Shown here piece by piece: positions 46,953 through 55,112 of a stretch of 64,000 nt of DNA (positions within the stretch are counted from its first letter, which is position 1; every line of letters begins with the position of its first letter). The stretch is from NCBI GenBank assembly GCA_964646625.1, contig CAZYHC010000001.1, positions 186,001 through 250,000 on the forward strand, given 5' to 3'. A program made the position numbers and the translations under genes. The notes under the pieces are model-generated. The model saw only the letters and a program-made list of their open reading frames with translations. It did not search any database and was not told the origin of the DNA. This DNA comes from DAOULT01 sp964646625 (GTDB taxonomy: Bacteria > Chloroflexota > Anaerolineae > CAZYHC01).

Positions 46953-47900
46953 CTATCCCTTTTCTTCGATCAATGCTATCTCCACGCCAGGTAACAGGCC
47001 CTCCACGTCCTCGCGGCGGCAACTGGCGGCATCCCACGTGGCCGCGTTAGCCGCCCCGGCCGCCATCCCCAGCCGGATAACGTCCTCGATAGCACATCCC
47101 CTGACCAGCCCCACGGCCAACCCGGCCACCATCGAATCGCCCGAACCGACGGGGTTGACCTCTTCCACCTGGGGCGGCCTGGTGCGCCAGAGGCGGTCGC
47201 CGCAGGCCACGATTGCTCCCTCCCGGCCCCGCGAGAGGACGGCAAGCTCTATACCCATCCTCACGTAGTCCCTGGCCGCCTCTATCAACTCCGACTCGGT
47301 CGTCAGAGGGCGTTTCAGGGTGTATTCCGCCTCCGCGACGTTGGGCTTGATCACGGTCGGCAGGGCCTGGAGGCCCAGGGCCAGGGCCTCTCCCCGGCTG
47401 TCGAGCAGGGTGCGCAGCCCTCGCTTTTGGGCTAACTCGATCAATTCAGCGAAAAGGCCGTCGATAGCCGAGCAGGGCGAACTGCCAGAAAAAACGACCA
47501 AATCCGGGCGGGCGGCAGCCAGCAGCCGGGCGAAAACGTTCTTGAACCTCTCCGCCTCCTGGGGCGTAACCTGGTGGCCCGGCTCGACGTAGGCGGTCTG
47601 CACGTGGAGGCCGGTATCCAGCACGGTGGTCACCGTGCGCGACGCGTCGGCAATCCTCACCCCACGGGCCGGGATGCCGTCCCGCTCGATGAGGTCCATG
47701 ATCTCCTCGCCCGTCCGTCCGCCGACCATAACCAGGGCCAGCGCTGACTGGCCCAGGTTGCGCACCACACGGGCCACGTTAACGCCCTTGCCGCCGGCGA
47801 TCTTTTTCACTTTATGGGCCCGAATTATCTCCCCCACCCTGAACTGCTCGATAAAGACCGTCTTATCGATGCAGGGATTGAGGGTCACGGTCAGGATCAT
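46953..47900 (-). CDS. PfkB-family hexose phosphate kinase (1-phosphofructokinase / tagatose-6-phosphate kinase type)
   Basis: 315 residues. Ribokinase-like fold with the FruK/LacC opening MILTVTLNPCIDKT, glycine-rich KKIAGGKGVNVARVVRNLG, and the C-terminal signature VNPVGSGDSMVAGLAVGL with the catalytic Asp near residue 255. It would phosphorylate a sugar phosphate (fructose 1-P or tagatose 6-P) with ATP. No PTS or sugar transport genes lie beside it, so the substrate is open. It begins one base after the URO-D family gene on the same strand, so they form one operon driven from 49036-49064. Confidence 0.9.
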   Translation of the reverse strand: MILTVTLNPCIDKTVFIEQFRVGEIIRAHKVKKIAGGKGVNVARVVRNLGQSALALVMVGGRTGEEIMDLIERDGIPARGVRIADASRTVTTVLDTGLHVQTAYVEPGHQVTPQEAERFKNVFARLLAAARPDLVVFSGSSPCSAIDGLFAELIELAQKRGLRTLLDSRGEALALGLQALPTVIKPNVAEAEYTLKRPLTTESELIEAARDYVRMGIELAVLSRGREGAIVACGDRLWRTRPPQVEEVNPVGSGDSMVAGLAVGLVRGCAIEDVIRLGMAAGAANAATWDAASCRREDVEGLLPGVEIALIEEKG

Positions 47901-47901
47901 G

Positions 47902-48957
47902 TCAGAGGTTGATCGGATATCTTCCGTACTCGAAGGTGGCTTCGATCATGGCCTTGAAATTTTCCAGGGGCACGTAGTCGGTCACGGTGTTGCTGGAACC
48001 CACACAATAACCGCCGCCGGGGGCCAGGTCCTTGATGCGTTGTCGGACCTCAGCCCGCACCTCGTCGGGGGTGCCCCGCGTCAGGGTATAGCCCAGGTCG
48101 ATGTTGCCACACAGACAGAGCTTATCTCCATAGCGAGCCTTGACCTCGTTGATGTCCATGGCCTTAGGCTCGATCGGATGCAGGGCGTTAAAGCCGATGT
48201 CCACCAGGTCGTCCAGCACTGTCCACAGGTTGCCATCCGAATGGAAGAGGCAAGGCATATCCTTCGCCCGACAAAGCTCGGTCATGCGCCGATACCAGGG
48301 GAAAAGATAGCGTCGATAGTAGTCGGGGTTGATCATAGGGCCGGAGTAATAGGCCAGGTCGTCGCTCATCCACATTGCCCCGATGCTTTCGCCTTCAATG
48401 ATGGTTTTGAAGACCTCTAGACTGAACTGCCCCACCCGTTCAAACATGGCTTCTATCAGCTCAGGCTGCTCTACCAGGGCGAAGCAGAAATTTTCGAAGC
48501 CCATCAGAAACCAGGTGTGCTCGAAGATGCCGTTCACTCCTCCTATTATCTTCATAGCAGGCGGCAGGTGTCTGGCCGTTTCTTCCAGGACGTAATAACC
48601 AACCTCGGCCGGGTCGGGCCAGGGGTAACGCTCCAAATCGTCCCAGGAGGTGATAACGCCAGTCCCGGAGTGGGCCCAACCCCGTTGTTGTTCCTCCTCG
48701 TCGTAGACGCTATAGTGGAACGTTCCGCCCTGTTTCTCGCCAGGGAAATCGTAGGGAGGACGCAGGCGGACATAATCGTAGCCGGCCGCCATCCAGAAAT
48801 CCACGTCGTCCTTACCACAGGCCACGGGCCGCCCCATGAAAGCGTCCTTCACGTCCTGGTCCATCTTCAATTCCACCAGGGGCACTCTATCCGGTTCGCC
48901 CTCCAGCATGAGGGCCGTGCGCACTCGCTCGAAATTCGGTTCAATATTCAGTTCCAT
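47902..48957 (-). CDS. Uroporphyrinogen decarboxylase (URO-D) family protein
   Basis: 351 residues, URO-D-type TIM barrel. The C-terminal half shows the family pattern: MWMSDDLAYYSGPMINPDYYRRYL, FHSDGNLWTVLDDLVDIG and HPIEPKAMDINEVKARYGDK. In environmental bacteria most such proteins are not HemE but corrinoid-linked methyltransferase-like (MtaA/CmuA relatives) or of unknown role. HemE's N-terminal substrate motif is absent, and the pairing with a sugar kinase argues against haem synthesis. It could act in sugar or methyl-group metabolism; this is unresolved. Confidence 0.85.
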   Translation of the reverse strand: MELNIEPNFERVRTALMLEGEPDRVPLVELKMDQDVKDAFMGRPVACGKDDVDFWMAAGYDYVRLRPPYDFPGEKQGGTFHYSVYDEEEQQRGWAHSGTGVITSWDDLERYPWPDPAEVGYYVLEETARHLPPAMKIIGGVNGIFEHTWFLMGFENFCFALVEQPELIEAMFERVGQFSLEVFKTIIEGESIGAMWMSDDLAYYSGPMINPDYYRRYLFPWYRRMTELCRAKDMPCLFHSDGNLWTVLDDLVDIGFNALHPIEPKAMDINEVKARYGDKLCLCGNIDLGYTLTRGTPDEVRAEVRQRIKDLAPGGGYCVGSSNTVTDYVPLENFKAMIEATFEYGRYPINL

Positions 48958-49035
48958 GAAATTGCTCTCCTTCTCCGCTGATAAGCAGGTTATGTTAAAA
49001 TAACGTTTTAGCGCTGAAGGCTATCGGCAAGGGGC

Positions 49036-49064
49036 ATTATAATTGAAGGCCCGCGCCTTGTCAA
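49036..49064 (-). promoter_or_regulatory. Consensus promoter of the URO-D/PfkB operon
   Basis: Perfect minus-strand TTGACA (49059-49064), 17-bp spacer, perfect TATAAT (49036-49041). Confidence 0.88.
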
Positions 49065-49096
49065 GAATGGATGACAGGATTAAGGCCACGGAAAAG

Positions 49097-49125
49097 TGGA
49101 CAAAAATCGGAAGATGAAGTAAAAT
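49097..49125 (+). promoter_or_regulatory. Promoter of the ECF transporter operon
   Basis: TGGACA (49097-49102), 17-bp spacer, TAAAAT (49120-49125). The leader of about 100 bases contains small hairpins (GAACG...CGTTC; CCCTCA...TGAGGG) but no riboswitch I recognise. Confidence 0.55.
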
Positions 49126-49234
49126 CGCAAAAGTGGAACGAGAAGCGTTCTCTCCGCAGAACGGTATACCTCTTCGAGCTTTCGGACTCGCTCCCTCAGC
49201 ATGAGGGGAAGTTGTTTATTTTTATGGAGGGTAT

Positions 49235-50677
49235 GTGATCGAACTGGAGAACGTGACCGTGCGCTATGGGGGGCACGTGGCGGTTGACCACGTGTCGTTG
49301 CGCATCGCTCCCGGCGAATTTGTATTGCTCACCGGGCCGTCGGGCTGTGGCAAAACCAGCCTGGTGCGCACCCTCAACGGCCTCATCCCGCATACCCTCA
49401 GCGCCGAACTGGAAGGCCAGGTACGCATCGAGGGCCTGAACACGCGGGAACACAGCGTCGCCGAACTGGCCGCCCGGCTGGGGATGGTCTTTCAGATTCC
49501 CGAAACGCAGCTTTTCAATCTGACCGTCGAGGACGAGGTGGCTTTTGGCCCCCGCAATCTGGGCCTGACCGCGGAAGAGGTAAAAGGGCGGGTCAATTGG
49601 GCCCTGGAAGCGGTAGGACTATCCAACTTCCGGCGGCGCATTATAAATGAGCTATCCGGGGGAGAGAAGCAACGTCTGGCTATCGCCGCGGCGCTGGCTA
49701 TGCGGCCCCGCATCCTAGTGCTGGACGAGCCGCTGACCAACCTGGACTCCACGGGGACGAAAATGGTGCTGGAAACGCTCCGTCGTCTGCATCGACAGGG
49801 CTTGACCATCCTGCTCGTCGAGCATAAGATCAGCCAGACGTGGCCCCTGGCTACGCGGGCTTTGGTCATGGCCGCGGGACGCATCACCAGAGACGGACTG
49901 CCGGAGACGGTTTTTGCCGAAAAGGATTACCTGAAGCGGCTTGGCGTGCGACTGCCGGCCCCTGACCACCGCCCCATCCTGCAAAAGACATCAACGCCAA
50001 ACGTAACGGGCAATGGAGGCAAGGCCATCTCCCTGCGCGGTGTTTCTTTCCATTACGGTCCACGACCGGTGCTGGAGGATATCTGGCTGGACATCGGACG
50101 GGGGGAATTCGTGGCCTTGATGGGCGAGAACGGGGCGGGCAAGAGCACCCTGGCTCACCTGCTCCTGGGTTTACTCAAGCCATCCGCCGGGACGGTGTGG
50201 GTGGCTCCTCGTAATAGCGATGCGAATAGTGGTGAGGGTGGAAAGACCCAGGCAGGGCGCCAGGTGGGGTTGCTTTTGCAGAATCCTTTGGAGCAGCTTT
50301 TCTGTGACACGGTTGGGGAAGAAATTGCCTTTGGTCTGGAGAATTTCGGTTTGCAGAGCTCAGGGGCGGTAGAGCGGACCCTGACCATCACCGGGCTGGA
50401 GCACAAACGGGCCAGCCGGGTCGGCGCCCTCAGCAGCGGGGAGCAACAACGTCTGGCCCTGGCTGCGGTGCTGGCTCTGGAGCCGGGCATCCTGATCCTG
50501 GACGAGCCGACTCTGGGCCAGGATTGGGGCCATCTGACCCGCTTCCTGGCCTTCGTTGCCGAATTGAATCGACGAGGGACCACCGTGCTCCTCATCACCC
50601 ACGATGCAGAGTTGGTTCAGACTTACGCCCGGCGGGTGGTGCGCTTGCGGGCAGGGCGTCTGATAGATGAAGGATAG
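49235..50677 (+). CDS. ECF transporter ATPase, two ABC domains in one chain
   Basis: 480 residues, a tandem EcfA-EcfA' fusion. First domain: Walker A GPSGCGKT (Lys40), Q-loop VFQIPETQLFNLTVEDEVAFG (the ECF-specific motif), signature LSGGEKQRLAIAAALA. Second domain from about residue 265: Walker A GENGAGKS near 295, LLQNPLEQLFCDTVGEEIAFG, signature LSSGEQQRLALAAVLA. Both have Walker B (LVLDEPLTNLD, LILDEPTLGQD) and switch His. It powers vitamin or metal uptake with the T and S components encoded just downstream. The start is GTG 49235 behind GGAGG. Confidence 0.93.
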   Translation: MIELENVTVRYGGHVAVDHVSLRIAPGEFVLLTGPSGCGKTSLVRTLNGLIPHTLSAELEGQVRIEGLNTREHSVAELAARLGMVFQIPETQLFNLTVEDEVAFGPRNLGLTAEEVKGRVNWALEAVGLSNFRRRIINELSGGEKQRLAIAAALAMRPRILVLDEPLTNLDSTGTKMVLETLRRLHRQGLTILLVEHKISQTWPLATRALVMAAGRITRDGLPETVFAEKDYLKRLGVRLPAPDHRPILQKTSTPNVTGNGGKAISLRGVSFHYGPRPVLEDIWLDIGRGEFVALMGENGAGKSTLAHLLLGLLKPSAGTVWVAPRNSDANSGEGGKTQAGRQVGLLLQNPLEQLFCDTVGEEIAFGLENFGLQSSGAVERTLTITGLEHKRASRVGALSSGEQQRLALAAVLALEPGILILDEPTLGQDWGHLTRFLAFVAELNRRGTTVLLITHDAELVQTYARRVVRLRAGRLIDEG

Positions 50678-50707
50678 ATAATGAAGCAGAATGAAGAGGT
50701 AAACCAG

Positions 50708-51319
50708 ATGAGGCATTATACAACCCGCCAGTTGGTGACCATTGCCACCTTCGGCGCAGTATGGGGAGCTCTGGAAATGACCCTGGGTTCGCTGCTGCAT
50801 ACCTTCAACGTGCCCCAGGCCGGGGTGGTGATGACCGCCATTGGCATCGTGGTGCTCTTGACGGGCTACACCTTTGTGCCCAGAAGAGGGGCAGTATTTA
50901 TGATGGGGCTGACCACCGCCTTCGTCAAGATGTTCTCCCTGGGGGGATTGGTGCTTAACCCCATGCTGGCTATTGTCATGGAGTCTTTGCTGGTGGAGGT
51001 GGGCCTGCGGGCCGGCAGGACGAGTCGGGGGCGTTTCATGCTGGCCGGGGTGCTGGGCTCGTCCTGGAACTTTGTGCATCCCTTCATCACTCAGGGCCTT
51101 TTGGCCGGATGGGGCGTCTTCCGCGTCTACGCCTGGCTGGTGCAGGGCGGGGCTCGGTTGTTCGGTCTCCCTCCAGCTTACGGTTGGTTGATCTTCGTCC
51201 TCCTTTTAGCCATCAAGGTCGTGGCCGGGCTGGCGGCCGGTTACGTCGGCTGGGAAGTGGCGGAGACGGTACGCAGGCGGCTGGGGCTGGAAGATTCTAC
51301 CCAGGGTGATCTCCCCTGA
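50708..51319 (+). CDS. ECF transporter substrate-binding S component
   Basis: 203 residues from ATG 50708, preceded by GAAGAGGT; an ATG at 50681 is possible. Six hydrophobic segments and an N-terminal RQLVTIATFGAVWGALEM helix, typical of S components, which bind the vitamin in the membrane. It lies between the ATPase and T-component genes in a standard ECF arrangement. The substrate is not readable: no riboswitch and no biosynthesis genes adjoin, so thiamine-precursor, biotin, cobalamin-precursor or other specificities remain open. Confidence 0.8.
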   Translation: MRHYTTRQLVTIATFGAVWGALEMTLGSLLHTFNVPQAGVVMTAIGIVVLLTGYTFVPRRGAVFMMGLTTAFVKMFSLGGLVLNPMLAIVMESLLVEVGLRAGRTSRGRFMLAGVLGSSWNFVHPFITQGLLAGWGVFRVYAWLVQGGARLFGLPPAYGWLIFVLLLAIKVVAGLAAGYVGWEVAETVRRRLGLEDSTQGDLP

Positions 51320-51347
51320 ACCTGACGAGCGACCTTAGGTGAGAACG

Positions 51348-52064
51348 ATGTGGCGACAGGCATCCTGGCCCTCGGAGGGCTGGCTAACTCTCAGCATTTA
51401 TGGTAGTCTTCTCTTTCTGATCTCGGCGGTGGGAGGCGTCATCCTGGTCAGAGGGGTTAGGGGAGTGCTGATCTTTCTGGCCGTGATGGTGGTAGCTCTT
51501 TGCTGCTACCCGGCGGCCCTCCATCGCCTGTGGCGGTGGCGTTTCTGGCTGCTGACCTTCCCCTCTCTGATAATCATGGGCGGGCTGGCTCTGGGCGAAA
51601 AATACGATCTGTTTATAGGTCCGCTGGCTTTCTCCACTCAGGGTTTTCTCCTGGGGCTCCAGATGACGGTGAGAGCAATCACCATCCTGATGGCCATGTC
51701 CATCTTCAGCCGGTTGACCTCTGTGGGCGATCTGGCTGCCCTGCTGTCTGGCTGGGGGATGGGAGAATTGGGCTTTGTGCTGGGGCTGGCCGTCAACCTG
51801 CTGCCGGTGGTGCGTCGTATAAGCGCCAACACTCTGACCGCCATGCGTTTGCGGGGAGGGTTCCGCCGACATCGGCTGCGGGCTTTGCGCCTGGTGCTGG
51901 TTACCATCCTGGTCAACGTCCTGCGCTATGGGGATGAGATGGTTTGCGCCGCGGAGACCAGAGCTTTCAATAACACCAGGCTGAGGGTACGTCGTCCTGC
52001 CACGACCAGAGATGATGTTCTGGCCGTGGCGTTTCTGCTCTTTGTCATCAGTTTGGTTTTATAA
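51348..52064 (+). CDS. ECF transporter transmembrane T component (EcfT/CbiQ type)
   Basis: 238 residues from ATG 51348 with AGGTGAG close upstream; an in-frame GTG at 51339 is the alternative. Five or six helices. The coupling helices carry the EcfT Ala-Arg signatures: LTAMRLRGGFRRHR and VCAAETRAFNNTRLR. It joins the ATPase pair to the S component. It completes the operon ATPase-S-T. Confidence 0.87.
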   Translation: MWRQASWPSEGWLTLSIYGSLLFLISAVGGVILVRGVRGVLIFLAVMVVALCCYPAALHRLWRWRFWLLTFPSLIIMGGLALGEKYDLFIGPLAFSTQGFLLGLQMTVRAITILMAMSIFSRLTSVGDLAALLSGWGMGELGFVLGLAVNLLPVVRRISANTLTAMRLRGGFRRHRLRALRLVLVTILVNVLRYGDEMVCAAETRAFNNTRLRVRRPATTRDDVLAVAFLLFVISLVL

Positions 52065-52069
52065 CCAGG

Positions 52070-52098
52070 TGGACAGCAGGGCAGGGATGTGCTATAAT
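52070..52098 (+). promoter_or_regulatory. Promoter of surE
   Basis: TGGACA (52070-52075), 17-bp spacer, TATAAT (52093-52098). Confidence 0.65.
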
Positions 52099-52127
52099 CT
52101 TCGCATCACCTTATGAGGAATCCAGAA

Positions 52128-52889
52128 GTGAGCTCATTTATCTTATTGACCAACGACGACGGCATCGATTCGCCGGGGTTGTTGGCTCTCAAAAAGGCCG
52201 TGGAGAAGATAGGAGAGGTGGCCGTGGTGGCTCCCGATCACAACTGGTCGGCCGCCGGCCATACCAAAACCATGCACAAACCTCTGCGGGTGCACCGCAC
52301 GGCCCTATCCGACGGTTCTCCGGCCTACACCACCACCGGCACGCCCTCAGACTGCGTAGCCCTGGCCCTGATGGGCATCCTCAAGCGGCGCCCCGACCTG
52401 GTGATTTCGGGCATTAACAATGGGCCGAACCTGGGCCAGGACCTGACCTATTCTGGCACGGTGACAGCCGCGATGGAATCCGTCATCTATGGTGTGCCGG
52501 GGCTGGCTGTGTCTTTCGGCGCTCGTCAGGGCGATTTCAGCTATACGGCCCGCTTCGCCGCGCGCCTGGCCACGCTCGTACTGGAGAAAGGTTTGCCCTC
52601 GGGCACCCTGCTCAACGTGAACGTGCCCGCCCTGCCCGCCGAAAAAGTGCGCGGGGTGGAGATCACTCGTCTGGGTACGCGGGTGTACCGCGATACGCTG
52701 GTGGAACGCACCGACCCCTACGGGCGAGAGTACTATTGGATTGGCGGCGAGCCCCCGACCGGCGTGGCCGATGAGGGGACCGATATCTGGGCCATAGCCA
52801 ACGATTGCATCTCTATCACCCCCATCCACCTGGACATGACCGAGTATAGATTGCTGGACGCATTAAAAGGGTGGGAGATCGCGCTCTAA
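52128..52889 (+). CDS. surE: 5'/3'-nucleotidase SurE
   Basis: 253 residues from GTG 52128, with GAGGA eight bases upstream. The in-frame ATG at 52113 would leave a leader of only about eight bases and lacks a ribosome site. It dephosphorylates nucleoside 5'- or 3'-monophosphates and is linked to stationary-phase survival. Metal site ILLTNDDGIDSPG (Asp-Asp), SAAGHTKT, TGTPSDCV, and ISGINNGPNLGQDLTYSGTV with the conserved Asn. Cytoplasmic. It converges on the DUF364 gene with an 11-bp gap. Confidence 0.95.
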   Translation: MSSFILLTNDDGIDSPGLLALKKAVEKIGEVAVVAPDHNWSAAGHTKTMHKPLRVHRTALSDGSPAYTTTGTPSDCVALALMGILKRRPDLVISGINNGPNLGQDLTYSGTVTAAMESVIYGVPGLAVSFGARQGDFSYTARFAARLATLVLEKGLPSGTLLNVNVPALPAEKVRGVEITRLGTRVYRDTLVERTDPYGREYYWIGGEPPTGVADEGTDIWAIANDCISITPIHLDMTEYRLLDALKGWEIAL

Positions 52890-52900
52890 ACTTTACTGGT

Positions 52901-53623
52901 TCACGCAAACATGGTCAGCAGCTTCACCCCTTTCCCTTTCTTCAGTTGGCGGAAAGAGGCTCCCTGGCTGATATAACGCAGGACTTCCTGGGCGTCCACC
53001 ACCTTTGTGCCCGATATAGCGTCCACCCCATAGTCGAACAGCCCCGGCCAGAGAGGGGTACTGGGGCCCAGCACGAGGACAAAAGCATCTGGACGACATA
53101 GCCGCAACAAGGGCTCGAAAGTGTGGTTGATGAGGGTCACGCCGGTAATGGCTACCACGTCGGCCTGGGGCAGAATCTCAGCCGCCATCTCGGCGGGCAG
53201 ATCGCCCTCCGCGGGCCGTTGTTCCAGCACCCAGAGGGTACCCACCCCTTCGCGCAGCCTGTCTATAAAGGGAAAATGGCCTACGAGGGCCACTTTTTTG
53301 TCCTCGCCCCGTTCCCGCAACACCTGGGCGGCGTTGGCTTCCACGCAGCGTGATTCATCGACCTCCAGCGCAGAGTTGATGGCTGCCATGCCGACGGTGG
53401 CCTCCAGAGGGTTATCGGAGCGGATGAAGGCGGTCAGTTCCAGGGCGCTTTTATCCGTCAGGGTGCCGCTGCCCAGCACCGCACTGTGGGCGTGGGGCTC
53501 CCCTCTCTGGGTGGAAGCCAGTCCGCAGTATCGCGAGACAACCGCCGTCCAGAAGACGCAGATACGCACTTCCTGCACTGGGGCGTCGTTCTTCAAACTG
53601 GAAAGCAGATCTTCTATAATCAT
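52901..53623 (-). CDS. DUF364 protein (putative heavy-metal chelation domain)
   Basis: 240 residues from ATG 53623, with AAGGAT nine bases upstream. The N-terminal small domain (DUF4213-like) and the Rossmann-like DUF364 core are visible: VGMAAINSALEV, VALVGHFPFIDRLREG, LPQADVVAITGVTLINHTFE and VLVLGPSTPLWPGLFDYGVDAI. The structure-based family name is putative heavy-metal chelation; it has been noted near molybdopterin or metal-uptake genes. No direct evidence of substrate here. Confidence 0.88.
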   Translation of the reverse strand: MIIEDLLSSLKNDAPVQEVRICVFWTAVVSRYCGLASTQRGEPHAHSAVLGSGTLTDKSALELTAFIRSDNPLEATVGMAAINSALEVDESRCVEANAAQVLRERGEDKKVALVGHFPFIDRLREGVGTLWVLEQRPAEGDLPAEMAAEILPQADVVAITGVTLINHTFEPLLRLCRPDAFVLVLGPSTPLWPGLFDYGVDAISGTKVVDAQEVLRYISQGASFRQLKKGKGVKLLTMFA

Positions 53624-53760
53624 CAATCATTATCCTTTGACCAATGGTAAGCTTTGAGGTAGCGATTGTGCAATCAGAGCACCAATCGGGCCTCCCACAA
53701 GCGGAGGTTTACTCCTCAGTAAATAATACTGGGATAGAGGGTCTTCGGATCCTGAGCTAC

Positions 53761-53789
53761 ATTATACTGTGGTTATCTCCTTCTTGCAA
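53761..53789 (-). promoter_or_regulatory. Promoter of the DUF364 gene
   Basis: Minus-strand TTGCAA (53784-53789), 17-bp spacer, TATAAT (53761-53766). The leader of about 130 bases contains a TTTACT/AGTAAA hairpin at 53709-53724. Confidence 0.65.
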
Positions 53790-53862
53790 GAAACACAGCC
53801 TACGCATCTCATCCGCAGGCTAAGGAGCAATCGTTAAAATCGAGCTGCCTGCCCCCCTAAAC

Positions 53863-53889
53863 AAAAAACCACCACTGGCGATGGTGGTT
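53863..53889 (-). terminator. Terminator of tRNA-Gln
   Basis: Minus-strand stem AACCACCA / TGGTGGTT (53882-53889 and 53867-53874) followed by a T-run. Confidence 0.85.
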
Positions 53890-53908
53890 CGATTAAGAAA
53901 ATATCAGG

Positions 53909-53979
53909 CTGGGGGACAGGGATTCGAACCCCGGCTTACTGATCCAGAGTCAGCTGTCCTACCACTAGACGATCCCCCA
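53909..53979 (-). tRNA. tRNA-Gln (CUG anticodon)
   Basis: A 71-nt cloverleaf on the minus strand: acceptor TGGGGGA/TCCCCCA, anticodon stem GCTGA/TCAGT, loop CTCTGGA with anticodon CTG at 53945-53947, T-arm GGGGTTCGAATCCC, discriminator G. The 5' U and 3' G discriminator are typical of tRNA-Gln. CCA is not encoded in full. Confidence 0.95.
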
Positions 53980-54043
53980 GAGCTGTAAACGTATGACCCG
54001 CAGCGGGTTCCCGTCGTAAGGCGGGTTTTTCTTTCACGCCCTT

Positions 54044-54072
54044 ATTCTACCACACCTCAGCGCTTTTGGCAA
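54044..54072 (-). promoter_or_regulatory. tRNA-Gln promoter
   Basis: Minus-strand TTGCCA (54067-54072), 17-bp spacer, TAGAAT (54044-54049). Its -35 shares bases with the opposing promoter at 54066-54094. Confidence 0.78.
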
Positions 54073-54094
54073 GGGGGCGATGATATGCTATAAT
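54066..54094 (+). promoter_or_regulatory. Promoter of the DUF58/BatA-like operon
   Basis: TTGGCA (54066-54071), 17-bp spacer, TATAAT (54089-54094). The -35 overlaps that of the divergent tRNA-Gln promoter by five bases. Confidence 0.78.
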
Positions 54095-54180
54095 GGTCCT
54101 GACGGGCGGTGAGGACACTTACCGTCCGTTGTCACAAAAACTACGTTTCCAGGCAAAATTGATACAAACCCGACCGTAAA

Positions 54181-55068
54181 ATGAAATCGTCTCTCTTTAA
54201 TGAGTCTTTTCTTCGCAAACTGGAACGTCTCTCCCTGGTCGTCCGTCGGGCCAGGGCCGGACAGATCAAGGGTGAGCGACGCAGCACCAAACGCGGCACC
54301 TCGGTGGAGTTCGCCGATTACCGCAATTACGCTCGTGGCGACGACCTGCGTTGGGTGGATTGGAACATCTACGCCCGCCTCCAGCGGCCTTTCGTCAAGC
54401 TGTTCGAGGAGGAGGAGGACCTGGTGGTGCATCTCTTACTGGACGCCAGCCGCTCAATGGACTGGGGCCACGAGGGCCAAAATAAATGGCTCTACGCCCA
54501 ACGCACGGCCGCAGCCCTGGGTTACATGGCCCTGGCCGGCGGCGACCGGCTGGCGGTGACCGCCTTGCAGGAGAGCGGCAACGAGCCATGGGGTATGGTT
54601 CGCGGGCGGGGCCAGGTTTTACGGCTTCTGGAGCATCTGGCCGGCCTGGAAACGGCGGGCACCACTGACCTGAACCATTCATTGCAGGCTTATGCCCTCA
54701 CCGCCGGGCGGCCTGGCCTTCTATTTTTGCTCTCCGATCTCTTTTCGCCCGCTGGCTACGATCAGGGGTTGTTGGCTCTCCGGGCGCGGGGGTGCGAGGT
54801 AAACGTCGTCCACATCCTCTCTCCCGACGAGGTCGAACCGCCGTTTTCCGGCGATCTGCGCCTCCTGGACGTGGAAACCGGCGGCGTCCAGGAAGTCACC
54901 ATCGACGGCGGGATGCTGGCCCTTTATCGTCGCCGGCTGGTCGCCTGGCGGCGTGAGATCGAAAATTACTGTCTGAGCCGCGATATCAACTACGTGTCGG
55001 TCGAGACCTCGCTGCCTTTTGACGAACTTATCCTATACCACCTGCGTCGCCGGGGTTTGGTAAAATAG
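54181..55068 (+). CDS. DUF58 protein with von Willebrand-like domain
   Basis: 295 residues. The DUF58 hallmark is present: STKRGTSVEFADYRNYARGDDLRWVDWN, then a vWA-like segment with a MIDAS-type DASRSMDWG at about 87-95. DUF58 proteins act with MoxR AAA+ ATPases and BatA/B proteins in chaperone or envelope-stress complexes. Here the downstream genes encode two vWA proteins, but no MoxR ATPase is visible in the window. It is driven from 54066-54094; no clear ribosome site lies ahead of the ATG. Confidence 0.9.
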   Translation: MKSSLFNESFLRKLERLSLVVRRARAGQIKGERRSTKRGTSVEFADYRNYARGDDLRWVDWNIYARLQRPFVKLFEEEEDLVVHLLLDASRSMDWGHEGQNKWLYAQRTAAALGYMALAGGDRLAVTALQESGNEPWGMVRGRGQVLRLLEHLAGLETAGTTDLNHSLQAYALTAGRPGLLFLLSDLFSPAGYDQGLLALRARGCEVNVVHILSPDEVEPPFSGDLRLLDVETGGVQEVTIDGGMLALYRRRLVAWRREIENYCLSRDINYVSVETSLPFDELILYHLRRRGLVK

Positions 55069-55076
55069 TAAGCTTT

Positions 55077-55100
55077 GTAGTGACGACTTCAGTCGTTAGT
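55077..55100. repeat. Family-2 palindrome, copy 3
   Basis: GTAGTGACGACTT CAGTCGTTAGT between the DUF58 stop and the BatA-like start. A GTG start at 55080 would lie inside it. Confidence 0.8.
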
Positions 55101-55112
55101 TGGTGGGAGATC

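Noticed and set aside
49126..49234. Riboswitch in the leader of the ECF operon
   Set aside because: The leader is about 100 bases with two small hairpins and none of the conserved cores of the TPP, cobalamin, preQ1 or FMN classes that I could recognise.
55080..55112. GTG start and first 11 codons of the BatA-like frame
   Set aside because: These codons lie in a family-2 palindrome and lack a ribosome site; ATG 55113 has GGGAGA upstream and begins the conserved N-terminus.
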